Source: Rhizobium sp. Q54
GTDB taxonomy: Bacteria; Pseudomonadota; Alphaproteobacteria; CADEGL01
Length of the DNA: 41,944 nt
Assembly: GCA_945860095.1 (NCBI GenBank)
Contig: CAMAPP010000009.1
Coordinates: 1-41,944 of the forward strand
Reading direction: 5' to 3'
Positions 23,599 to 30,934 of this stretch are shown piece by piece. The position numbers were made by a program, and so were the translations under genes. The notes below the pieces were generated by a model that ran no database searches, was not told the origin of the DNA, and saw only the letters and a program-made list of their open reading frames with translations. Each line of letters starts with the position of its first letter. Position 1 is the stretch's first letter.

Positions 23599-23627
23599 TT
23601 GCGCGCCTCGCCCGGCGCGGGTTATAT
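23599..23627 (+). promoter_or_regulatory. Predicted sigma70-type promoter for tRNA-Pro
   Basis: TTGCGC (23599-23604), a 17-base spacer and TTATAT (23622-23627). The expected transcription start is about 23634, some 18 bases before the mature tRNA. Confidence 0.6.
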
Positions 23628-23651
23628 AGCGCCGCCCCGAGGGGCAGGCTC

Positions 23652-23728
23652 CGGAGTGTAGCTCAGCCTGGTAGAGCACCACGTTCGGGACGTGGGGGCC
23701 GGAGGTTCAAATCCTCTCACTCCGACCA
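23652..23728 (+). tRNA. tRNA-Pro (anticodon CGG)
   Basis: A complete cloverleaf of 77 bases with an encoded CCA end. The acceptor stem CGGAGTG pairs with CACTCCG, including the C1-G72 pair usual in bacterial proline tRNAs. The D arm GCTC...GAGC is present. The anticodon stem CCACG/CGTGG encloses loop TTCGGGA, giving anticodon CGG for CCG codons. The T arm has GGAGG and TTCAAAT. It follows the polyprenyl synthase gene by 59 bases and has its own promoter. Confidence 0.95.
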
Positions 23729-23760
23729 TTTCTTTCGGCCCATCCCGACATTGGCCGCGC

Positions 23761-24384
23761 CTATTCGGCGATCGTCGCCGGCAAATTGTTCTTAAGCGCG
23801 CATTCCGCGTAACGCAGGTACATATGGTGGGCCTCGAGCGCGGCCTCCGCGTTCACGACCACGGTGCGCTCGTTCAACATAGCCAGGACCTGAACGAGAT
23901 TGGCCGCAAACTCCCCGATGTTCGCAAAATTCTTGCGATCGAGCGCGTTCGCGAAATCATCGCCTCGCCAAACCTTGCCCTTGAGCCGCCGCGCCAGCGT
24001 TGCCTTTGCCTCGGCCAATTCCTTGTCTACACTCGCGATATCCGCTTTTGCCGTATCGCGCATGTCAACAAGCACCACGCGCGGCGTGACGCCCCAGTCG
24101 ACCGCAACCCGGTCGCGCAACACCTGTAAGCCAGATTCGCGGAGCGTGGCGTCCAGCGCGATGCCGTAAGAGGCATAATAGCCGAGCGACCTATCCGTCG
24201 AGCGTTCGAGATGGCGCAAGCATAGGGCATGCGCGTCCGGAATCGGCTTCGAGGACTTGAGATAAAGAAGCATGGGATGGCCGTGGGGATGCGGGCTCGG
24301 CGGCAATTCGATCACCTGCGCACGCGCGTCCGCGACGAAGAGGGCCAGGGCCGCGATAAAACAATACGCAATTATCGACTTCAT
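23761..24384 (-). CDS. Secreted hypothetical protein
   Basis: A 207-residue protein with a signal peptide, MKSIIAYCFIAALALFVADARA, cleaved probably before QVIEL. The mature part has a short Pro/His-rich start (PPSPHPHGHP), then mostly helical sequence with a charged region around 120-140, and two isolated Cys (HALCLRH, AECALK). I do not recognise the family. The gene looks less GC-rich than its neighbours by eye and sits just after tRNA-Pro, on the opposite strand, which would fit acquisition at a tRNA; however, no integrase or repeated tRNA end is visible. Upstream (24385-24554) I see nothing recognisable. Confidence 0.7.
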   Translation of the reverse strand: MKSIIAYCFIAALALFVADARAQVIELPPSPHPHGHPMLLYLKSSKPIPDAHALCLRHLERSTDRSLGYYASYGIALDATLRESGLQVLRDRVAVDWGVTPRVVLVDMRDTAKADIASVDKELAEAKATLARRLKGKVWRGDDFANALDRKNFANIGEFAANLVQVLAMLNERTVVVNAEAALEAHHMYLRYAECALKNNLPATIAE

Positions 24385-24554
24385 AAACCCATCCCCCTCT
24401 CTTTGGCGTTTTCGGGACTCGTTTTATCACCCGGTCAAAGGCGATGAAACGAGGCCCGCGCCATCGGCGGATGGGGCGCCGTGCGCATCGAGCGCGGAAA
24501 ATCCGCGGCACCGGGCTACTCCGCGCCGCTTTCAGCCGTCACCGCGTCTGAATC

Positions 24555-24596
24555 TTGCGTGCCGCCTCTGGGCCTTGCATGAGGGGTGGCACGCAA
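24555..24596. terminator. Long inverted repeat just past the MDR gene, possible terminator
   Basis: Arms TTGCGTGCC (24555-24563) and GGCACGCAA (24588-24596) pair perfectly over nine bases, with further CCTC/GAGG pairing inside and a loop around TGGGCCTTGCAT. It begins four bases after the MDR stop codon on the - strand. There is no T run after it, so it may stall polymerase, protect mRNA ends, or be a dispersed palindrome. Confidence 0.55.
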
Positions 24597-24599
24597 ACC

Positions 24600-25673
24600 T
24601 CAAGGAACGACCGCGACGTGCTCGAAGCCGCCCGCGCGCCCCGGATCGGCGGCGGCGGCAATGGCCTCGTTCACCTGCTCAAGCGGGAAGCGCCGCGCGC
24701 GCAGGGGCGTCATGTCGATCGCGTTCGCGCCGATCAGACGGAACAGCTCGCGCGGGACCCAGCGCGGAAACCACGCCGAGCCGCGCACCACGAGTTCGCG
24801 CATGAGGAATTCGCCGTAGCTGAAGGCAAGATCGCCGCGGGGCCCGCCGACGAGCACCGCCTGGCCGCCGCGACGAAGCGCCAAGGCCGCGTGCCGCACC
24901 ATCGTCGTATCCGCGCCGGGGCCGAGACATTCGACCAATATTTCCGCATGGCGCACGGTGTCGCGGATGCGCGCCTCGTCCTCGGGCGCGCCGGTCGCCG
25001 GCACCGCCACCACGCGCTTGGGCGCGATGCCGACCAGGCGCGCGAGCACGTCCGTGCGTCGGCCAAGCGCGTAAATCGTCCCCGCCCCCATGGCGAGCGC
25101 GACCATGACCGCGCACACGCCGAGAATGCCCGTGGCGCCGGTGACGATGACGCCGCGCCCCGACTCGAACCCGCCGCGCCGCAAGGCTTCATAGGCCGTG
25201 CCGAAATGCCCCGTGCGGGTGAGCAGGGCCGGATCGACCGCCGAGGCGGGCCCCAGCGGGATCGCGCATTCGGCGGGATAGATTGCTTGCTCGGCAAAGC
25301 CGCCATCGGGCCATTCGGCAAGAAGCGGCGCCGTGTCGGCGGCAAAGCCGAAATAGCCGATGAAGGCGCCGGCGGCCGGTCCCGTCACGTTGTGCGCCGC
25401 GATGAAGGGATCGCAATACACCCGCTCGCCGAGGGTGAAGCCTTGAACGCCCGGCGCCACCTCCTCGACAACGCCGAGCGCGCTCATGCCGGGCGTGAAG
25501 GGCGCGGGCGGCAGCGGATAATCCACCATGCGCGGCGATGTCAGGAACCCCTTGGTCGAGGGCGATACGAATGTCGCGAGCACGCGGATGCGCACGCTTG
25601 CGGGCCTGAGGCGCGGCGCGGGAATGTCTTCGACGCGGATATCGCCGGGGGCGTGATAGCGGGCGGCGCGCAT
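24600..25673 (-). CDS. Medium-chain dehydrogenase/reductase (alcohol dehydrogenase-like, zinc-ligand-poor)
   Basis: A 357-residue MDR-fold oxidoreductase. The Rossmann domain has GATGILGVCAVM (179-190) and ALGRRTD. The N-terminal GroES-like domain lacks the usual catalytic Cys/His set: where zinc alcohol dehydrogenases have CGTD, this has VSPSTKG (36-42). The four-Cys structural zinc loop is absent. It therefore resembles the zinc-free quinone- or enoyl-reductase side of the family. On the - strand, downstream of the thioesterase and SDR genes and separated from the former by a block of degenerate repeats. A role in the neighbouring acyl-CoA pathway is inferred. Substrate unknown. Confidence 0.83.
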   Translation of the reverse strand: MRAARYHAPGDIRVEDIPAPRLRPASVRIRVLATFVSPSTKGFLTSPRMVDYPLPPAPFTPGMSALGVVEEVAPGVQGFTLGERVYCDPFIAAHNVTGPAAGAFIGYFGFAADTAPLLAEWPDGGFAEQAIYPAECAIPLGPASAVDPALLTRTGHFGTAYEALRRGGFESGRGVIVTGATGILGVCAVMVALAMGAGTIYALGRRTDVLARLVGIAPKRVVAVPATGAPEDEARIRDTVRHAEILVECLGPGADTTMVRHAALALRRGGQAVLVGGPRGDLAFSYGEFLMRELVVRGSAWFPRWVPRELFRLIGANAIDMTPLRARRFPLEQVNEAIAAAADPGRAGGFEHVAVVP

Positions 25674-25710
25674 GGAACCTCTCCTCGTGGGTGTTCGGCC
25701 GGCCGCAAAA

Positions 25711-25806
25711 CGCCGGCGGTCGCGGAATGACGGTGGTCTCGGGAACGATGACGGTCGCGAGAACGCCGGCGGTCGCGGTACGTGTCGGCGGTCGCGGGAA
25801 CGATGG
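25711..25806. repeat. Five degenerate 15-21-bp repeats between two genes
   Basis: Units built on CGGCGGTCGCGGGAACGATG begin near 25711, 25731, 25752, 25767 and 25786, with substitutions and length changes. The block fills most of the gap between the thioesterase stop (25826) and the MDR start (25673). Probably an intergenic repeat family or decayed minisatellite. Confidence 0.6.
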
Positions 25807-25825
25807 CCGCGCGGATATTCGGACT

Positions 25826-26245
25826 TTACGTCTCATCCAGCATGGCCTGGGCGCGGGCGCGAATCCAATCCGGAATGGGCGCGCTTTTGCGCGCCGACAG
25901 ATCGAAGAACACCGTCGTCATGGCGCTGGTCGCGTGCAGGATATCGCCGTCGGCATCGCCGAGCTCGTGCAGGAATTCGACCGATTTGTTGCCAAGACGC
26001 GTGGGCGTCGTCCGAACGACCAAGGGCGCGCCCGCCAAGATCTCGTGCTTGTATTCGATGAGCTGGCGCACATCGGCCCAGCCAAGCTGGGATTGGGCGA
26101 GCTTGGCATAGGGGGCGAGCATGTTGAGAAAATGGACCGTCGCCCCGTCGAAGGCGGCGCAATAAAACTGCGTGTTCATATGGCCCATGGAATCGCAATT
26201 CCACGGATAGGCCGCGCAACGCCACGTCTCGATCCGCTTTGCCAT
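25826..26245 (-). CDS. Acyl-CoA thioesterase, 4-hydroxybenzoyl-CoA thioesterase (hot-dog) family
   Basis: A 139-residue single hot-dog domain that would hydrolyse an acyl-CoA to acid and CoA. The active-site segment YPWNCDSMGHMNTQFY (13-28) matches the D-x-x-G-H-x-N pattern, with Asp18, Gly21, His22 and Asn24. Later parts (IEYKHEILAGAPLVVRTTPTRLG, then HATSAMTTVFFDL) form the sheet. Length is normal. It lies between the SDR gene (87 bases upstream, same strand) and the MDR gene, so the three likely form one transcript divergent from the TetR gene. The substrate is presumably a CoA ester of that pathway. Confidence 0.87.
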   Translation of the reverse strand: MAKRIETWRCAAYPWNCDSMGHMNTQFYCAAFDGATVHFLNMLAPYAKLAQSQLGWADVRQLIEYKHEILAGAPLVVRTTPTRLGNKSVEFLHELGDADGDILHATSAMTTVFFDLSARKSAPIPDWIRARAQAMLDET

Positions 26246-26332
26246 GTCCTGCTCCTTGCCGCGAGCATATTAACCGCGCGCCCGCGCCACCGCGAGGAGC
26301 GACCCGCGACCAGACCGATCGCGCGCGCCGGG

Positions 26333-27205
26333 CTAGTTCTTTTTTTGTCGCGCCGTCCCCGCCCACGGCGCATCCCCCGCCGCCTCGCCGGGCCCCACCG
26401 GCTCCGGCGGCAGGCTGGCATTGCCCCAGGCGTTCACGCCGCCATCGACATAGATCGTCGTGCCCGTGATGTAGGATGCCCCCGAGGACGCGAGAAAGGC
26501 GATCACGGTCGCGCATTCCTCCGGCCGACCGTAGCGTTTCATCGGCACCTGCCTTGGCCAATCTTGCTGCAAATCCGCGCTGTAATTTTCGCGCATGCCC
26601 TCGCTTTCGATGTGTGCGGCGGCGACGCACACCGTGCGGATCCCGAAACGGCTCCACTCCATCGCCAAGGTCGAGGTTAGGGAATCGATGGCTGCGCGCG
26701 CGGCAAAGGCGGGCGCCAGGCCGGGCATGCCCGAGCGCGGGCTAAAACCGATGAAAACGACCACACCCGCGCGGTTCGGAATCATCGTGCGGCTCGCGAC
26801 CTTTTGGGTGATATCCCACACGGCGTCGAGGCTGACCCGGTGCACCGCGCGCCAGCCCTTGAGCGTGATCTCCTCGGCCGGGGCCATGAACTGGCCGCCT
26901 GCGCAATGGATCAGAATATCGATCCGCCCGAACCGTTCGAGGGTTGCATCCAATAGGCGATCGACCTCGGCCGGCTCGCGCACATCGGTTTCGACGGCCA
27001 GGGCCTCGATTCCCGCACCATGCAGCGCCGCGACCGTCGCATCGAGCGGCGCCCGGCGCCGGCCGCAGACGACCACCTTGGCGCCGGTGCGCCCCAACTC
27101 CAGCGCGCTCGCGCGCCCAATTCCCGATCCGCCGCCGGTGACAAGGGCAATCTTGCCTCGATTGGCCGTGGCGGCCAGCGGCGAGGTCTTGGAAAACACA
27201 TCCAC
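26333..27205 (-). CDS. SDR family oxidoreductase with atypical active site
   Basis: A 290-residue short-chain dehydrogenase fold. The cofactor motif TGGGSGIG (23-30) and VVVCGRR (45-51) point to NADP(H). The catalytic tetrad Asn-Ser-Tyr-Lys is not kept: the YxxxK motif aligns with AFAAR (166-170), and the Asn position is Ser125. The GFSPRSG region and the downstream AMEWSRFGIR are reminiscent of 2,4-dienoyl-CoA reductases, which also depart from YxxxK, so an acyl-CoA substrate is plausible. I prefer the GTG start at 27205 because a very strong GGGAGGGAGGG site lies five bases upstream; an ATG at 27232 would place that site inside the gene. First gene of the - strand acyl-CoA group. Confidence 0.85.
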   Translation of the reverse strand: MDVFSKTSPLAATANRGKIALVTGGGSGIGRASALELGRTGAKVVVCGRRRAPLDATVAALHGAGIEALAVETDVREPAEVDRLLDATLERFGRIDILIHCAGGQFMAPAEEITLKGWRAVHRVSLDAVWDITQKVASRTMIPNRAGVVVFIGFSPRSGMPGLAPAFAARAAIDSLTSTLAMEWSRFGIRTVCVAAAHIESEGMRENYSADLQQDWPRQVPMKRYGRPEECATVIAFLASSGASYITGTTIYVDGGVNAWGNASLPPEPVGPGEAAGDAPWAGTARQKKN

Positions 27206-27210
27206 GGCTA

Positions 27211-27221
27211 CCCTCCCTCCC
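27211..27221 (-). promoter_or_regulatory. Ribosome-binding site deciding the GTG start of the SDR gene
   Basis: GGGAGGGAGGG on the - strand ends five bases before GTG 27205. An upstream in-frame ATG at 27232 has no such site. Confidence 0.65.
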
Positions 27222-27307
27222 TTGGTGCCCAACCCGGCAGGCCGGACCGCGCCATCCTAGCGCCGCCAAGCCCCGACGCACGGGGCAATCGCGACAAGGC
27301 CCTTCGT

Positions 27308-27337
27308 TGACTTATATCATGCGTCCAAATTAAACTT
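27308..27337 (+). promoter_or_regulatory. Predicted promoter for the TetR-ligase operon
   Basis: TTGACT (27308-27313), an 18-base spacer and TAAACT (27332-27337), in the AT-rich divergent region between the SDR and TetR genes. Transcription would start about 50 bases before the TetR ATG. No clear operator palindrome was found by eye. Confidence 0.5.
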
Positions 27338-27395
27338 CCACGCGCGGCAAGGAACGCCGCCTTGCCAAATTCTTGACCCCGGATGCCTCGGTGAC

Positions 27396-28028
27396 ATGCC
27401 GAAAATTGTCGATCACGACGAGCGTCGACGCGAGATCGCCAAGGCGGTTCTAAAGGTCGTGTCCCGCGAGGGCGTGCGCGGCGTGACGATGCGGGTGGTC
27501 GCCGCCGAGGCCGGTTGGTCCACCGGCGTGCTCAATCATTATTTCGAGAACAAGCAGGAACTTTTGGTCGGCGGCTTGCGCGAGGCGGCGCGCGAAGCGG
27601 GAAAGAACATGTCCCGGGCCATGAAGGAGCGATCGGGGCGCCGACGATTGCGCTCGATCATCGAGGAGGGTATGCCGCTCGACGAACGGCGCGAGGCGTT
27701 CTGCCGGATATTCTTTTTCTTTTGGGCCGAGGGCGTCGGCGATCCCGGCTTGGCCGCAGAACTCGCGAATTACTACGATTGGTGGCGCAATCTCATCCGC
27801 GAGGCAGTCGAGCATTGCCAAGCAGAGGGCTGGTTGCGCGCACTCGACGCCGGATTGCTGGCGGAAATGCTCGTCGCCATGGCCGACGGCGTCGCGGTTC
27901 AGGCCATGTTCAGCAAGCACCCCCTGAGCCGCCAACGCCAGCGCCGCCATGTGGATGAATGGTTCGGAATACTAGACCGGACGGGCGAATATCCCTTAGC
28001 AGCCGAGGCGCGAAGGCTCGGGCGATGA
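27396..28028 (+). CDS. TetR/AcrR family transcriptional regulator (BetI-like)
   Basis: A 210-residue repressor-type protein. Residues 8-55 form the DNA-binding domain: RRREIAKAVLKVVSREGVRG, then a helix-turn-helix in VTMRVVAAEAGWSTGVLNHYF and the family ending ENKQELL. The C-terminal domain (60-205) is helical and aromatic-rich (FCRIFFFFWAEG), fitting a hydrophobic or acyl-CoA ligand. Its TGA overlaps the ATG of the CoA ligase by four bases, and a divergent acyl-CoA gene set lies on the other side, so it very probably controls both transcripts in response to the pathway substrate or its CoA ester. Confidence 0.92.
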   Translation: MPKIVDHDERRREIAKAVLKVVSREGVRGVTMRVVAAEAGWSTGVLNHYFENKQELLVGGLREAAREAGKNMSRAMKERSGRRRLRSIIEEGMPLDERREAFCRIFFFFWAEGVGDPGLAAELANYYDWWRNLIREAVEHCQAEGWLRALDAGLLAEMLVAMADGVAVQAMFSKHPLSRQRQRRHVDEWFGILDRTGEYPLAAEARRLGR

Positions 28029-29701
28029 GCGCGCGGACAACCACACCGAAGACGGCCGTGGGGCGATCGGTTCCTGGAATGGATCCGGCGCTGGCCGAAG
28101 ACGTGGGACCGTTCCACGCGCGCTACCGGGCGGAAGGTCATTGGGACGGCGCGCGCCTGGGCGCCATGGTCGAGCACCATGCGCGCTTGAAACCGGATGC
28201 CGAGGCTGTCGTCGATTTTGAAGGCGCGCGGCGCATGACCTTCGGCGAATTAGACCGCGTCACAAATCGCTTCGCGCATTTCCTCGCCGCCTCGGGAGTC
28301 GAGCAGGGTGACATCATCGCCGTGCAGCTACCCAACTGGATCGAAACCGCCGTCATTGCCGTGGGCGCCAACAAGGCAGGCGTCGCGGTCAATCCCATGC
28401 TGACCGTGTACCGGGCGAAGGAACTCCGGTACATGCTCGAACTCACGCGCGCCAAGGCGATCTTCACCCCGGTCACCTATCGGGGCTTCTCCCATCGCGC
28501 GCTCGCCGCCGACATTGCGCGGGATATCGGCCATCCGCTTGACGCCGTGGCGATCGAAGCGCCGGACTCGGGCCCCGCCGGCTCGGCATGGCTGCGGAGC
28601 CTTGAGCGCTTTCCCGACCATCCGGTGCCGCGCGACCCCAAGCCATCCTCCGTCACGGTCATTCTTTTCACCTCCGGAACCGAGGCCGCGCCGAAGGCCA
28701 TCATGCACACCGAGGAAACGCTCAATTCCAATATCCGCGCGGTGTGGCGTGGCTTCGGCATGGGAGACAGCGAAATCGTCTGGATGCCCTCGCCCGTCGG
28801 CCATTCCTCGGGCTTCAGCTATGGCATTCGGATCGGGCTGTTTCACGGCGCCAAGATCGTGCTCCAGGATCGCTGGAGTCCGGAGGAGGCCGTGGCGCTG
28901 ATCGAGCGCGAACGGCCGACCTACACCCTCGCTGCGACGGTGTTCCTGACCGATATCCTGAGGGAAGTCCGCTCGCGGAAGGTCGATCTGTCGTCGCTAC
29001 GAATATTCGGCTGCGGCGGCGCTCCCATTCCCTCGCACGTCGTCATCGAGGCAGCCGAGCGGGGGATCAATTGCCTGCGCCTGTATGGGCAAACGGAAGT
29101 CGTGGTCGCCACGATGAACACGCCCGAATCGCCCTTGAAAAAACGCATCGACACCGATGGCGCGACCGTGCCGGGGATGACGTGCGACATCCGCGACGAC
29201 GAAGGTCGGCCATTGCCGCGCGGCACCGAAGGCGAGCTGTGGGTCACGGGCCCCGGCATGAGTCTGGGCTATTACAAGGACGCCGAGCGCACGCGAACGA
29301 AATTCAAGCGCGGCTGGGTCCAAACCGGCGATATCGCGGTCATGGACCAAGACGGCTATGTCGCCATCGTCGGCCGCAAGTCCGAAATCATCATCCGGGG
29401 CGGCATGAACATCACGCCCCGCGAGATCGAGGACGAGATCACCAAATTGCCCGGCGTGATCGCGGTGGCCGTGATCGGTCTGCCGGACGATCGCCTGGGC
29501 GAGATCTGCTGCGCCTGCGTGGTCGAGGACGGCTCGGGGCGCGTCACGCTTGAAGCCATAGTAGCCGCGCTGCGCGCGACGGGCATGGCGACCTACAAAC
29601 TGCCCCAGCGCCTCGAATTCGTGCCTGAATTGCCGACGACCGCCTCGGGGAAAATCCAGCGCCACAAGCTCGTCGCCGCGCTCGCGCCCGCCACGCGATG
29701 A
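28025..29701 (+). CDS. AMP-dependent acyl-CoA synthetase / ligase
   Basis: A 558-residue ANL-superfamily enzyme activating a carboxylic acid to its CoA thioester through an acyl-adenylate. Core motifs are TSGTEAAPK (216-224), YGQTEVV, the hinge region TGDIAVMDQDGYVAIVGRKSE, RGGMNITPREIE, and catalytic Lys543 in ASGKIQR near the C-terminus. The pattern resembles cyclohexanecarboxylate-CoA ligase and medium/long-chain fatty acid ligases. Its ATG overlaps the TetR stop (ATGA), which fixes the start. It is followed by a gene of unknown family and an acyl-CoA dehydrogenase. It is clearly a CoA ligase; which acid it takes is not known. Confidence 0.92.
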   Translation: MSARTTTPKTAVGRSVPGMDPALAEDVGPFHARYRAEGHWDGARLGAMVEHHARLKPDAEAVVDFEGARRMTFGELDRVTNRFAHFLAASGVEQGDIIAVQLPNWIETAVIAVGANKAGVAVNPMLTVYRAKELRYMLELTRAKAIFTPVTYRGFSHRALAADIARDIGHPLDAVAIEAPDSGPAGSAWLRSLERFPDHPVPRDPKPSSVTVILFTSGTEAAPKAIMHTEETLNSNIRAVWRGFGMGDSEIVWMPSPVGHSSGFSYGIRIGLFHGAKIVLQDRWSPEEAVALIERERPTYTLAATVFLTDILREVRSRKVDLSSLRIFGCGGAPIPSHVVIEAAERGINCLRLYGQTEVVVATMNTPESPLKKRIDTDGATVPGMTCDIRDDEGRPLPRGTEGELWVTGPGMSLGYYKDAERTRTKFKRGWVQTGDIAVMDQDGYVAIVGRKSEIIIRGGMNITPREIEDEITKLPGVIAVAVIGLPDDRLGEICCACVVEDGSGRVTLEAIVAALRATGMATYKLPQRLEFVPELPTTASGKIQRHKLVAALAPATR

Positions 29702-29770
29702 CCGCGCGGCGTCCGCCAGCGTTATTTGCGTACACGCCAACCTACCCTCGCACAAGGAGAACCAACGGCC

Positions 29771-30865
29771 ATGCGCGAATTCTCGTCCCTGCCGGTCGTC
29801 GATCTCTGCCGCCTGGGCGGCAGCCTCGCCTTCAGCGTCGATAACGCGCTTTCGCTCGCGATCATCCAGCGCCACGGGCACGAACCCGCCGAGGATATTC
29901 AGTTCCGGGTCCTACGCTCGCACCAGGAGCATTTCTTTCTCGCCGGGCTTAAGAAGCTCGGCCTCGACCGCGAATCATCCGATGCCGTGCGCTGCGCCAA
30001 GTTCCACGTTCTATCCAACTTTCTCGGCGGGCTCAGGGTGCGCTATGCGGAGGAATCACCGGACAAGGCCTGGGTGGTTTACGACACGCCGTATTGGATC
30101 GACAGCCCATGGACTCCGAGCGTAGCGGTCGCGGCCATCCGTCCGAACATGCTGATCCGGACGATGGCGGCCTGGCACGGCAATAACGGCGCGCTTCTCG
30201 GCAATGAGGGCCTGGCCTATGTCATGACGACCCTGGTGCCGCGGGGCGATGCGTGCGATGCGGGCTATTTCCTCGATACCCACCGCAAACTCGACCCGTC
30301 CGAGCGCCTGCAACTGCGCTTCGACGAAGGGATTCCGCCAGGCCTCAAGCTCGAAGCGCCCAAGCTGGACTTGGCGGCCTGGCCCTTGGACCGCCAAGCG
30401 AAGGCGTGGCGCAATTTCTCGGTCGCCTATGTGGGGGGACGTCTTTTTTGGATGCTCCGAACACTCGGCGAAGAGGAAACCGCCTCTTTGTTCGAATACG
30501 CCCTGCGCTTGGCGATTCTCCAGCACCGCGAGCGCGTGCAAGGAATCATGGGTATCGCGGGCGAGCCGAGTCCGGCGCGCGCGGCCGCGCTCTGGGCCGG
30601 ATGGCACTACTCCTGGGGCGACGAGGTGCAAGTCACGAAGGGCAAGGACGACGGCATGGCCGGCGAGGTGCGGCGCAGCCGCCTGCACGAAGTGGGCGAG
30701 TTCGCCCCGCCTGCCTCGCCCTTTCCCGCATCGCTCGAACGCGCGGCAGCGCGCGCCTGGGATACCGTCATCGCCTATGACTGCCCGGGCATTGTCATCG
30801 CCGAAGCCAAGTCGCGGGGCGAGACGGACACGCCCTGGAGCTTCACGTTTCGCCGCAGTCGGTGA
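29771..30865 (+). CDS. Protein of unknown function in the acyl-CoA operon
   Basis: A 364-residue soluble protein with no signal peptide or membrane helix that I cannot assign to a family. The ATG at 29771 follows an AAGGAG site 11 bases earlier. Notable stretches are CAKFHVLSNFLGGLRVRY (about 80-97), VVYDTPYWIDSPWTP, an AWHGNNGALLGNEGLAYV segment near residue 140, and ALWAGWHYSWGDEVQVTKG near 280. It is rich in Trp, Tyr, His and Cys, which suggests an enzyme or ligand-binding protein. It lies 69 bases after the CoA ligase and 69 bases before the acyl-CoA dehydrogenase on the same strand, so a role in the same pathway is likely. Confidence 0.85.
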   Translation: MREFSSLPVVDLCRLGGSLAFSVDNALSLAIIQRHGHEPAEDIQFRVLRSHQEHFFLAGLKKLGLDRESSDAVRCAKFHVLSNFLGGLRVRYAEESPDKAWVVYDTPYWIDSPWTPSVAVAAIRPNMLIRTMAAWHGNNGALLGNEGLAYVMTTLVPRGDACDAGYFLDTHRKLDPSERLQLRFDEGIPPGLKLEAPKLDLAAWPLDRQAKAWRNFSVAYVGGRLFWMLRTLGEEETASLFEYALRLAILQHRERVQGIMGIAGEPSPARAAALWAGWHYSWGDEVQVTKGKDDGMAGEVRRSRLHEVGEFAPPASPFPASLERAAARAWDTVIAYDCPGIVIAEAKSRGETDTPWSFTFRRSR

Positions 30866-30934
30866 ATTCCCGGGGCCGGCGCTTCTCCGGGGCCGCCACC
30901 CGGAACGGAAAATTTTTATGCGAAAGGATCAAAC

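Noticed and set aside
24385-24554. Possible small gene or RNA in the gap upstream of the secreted protein
   Set aside because: Short frames there have no start site, no similarity and no RNA structure I could recognise.
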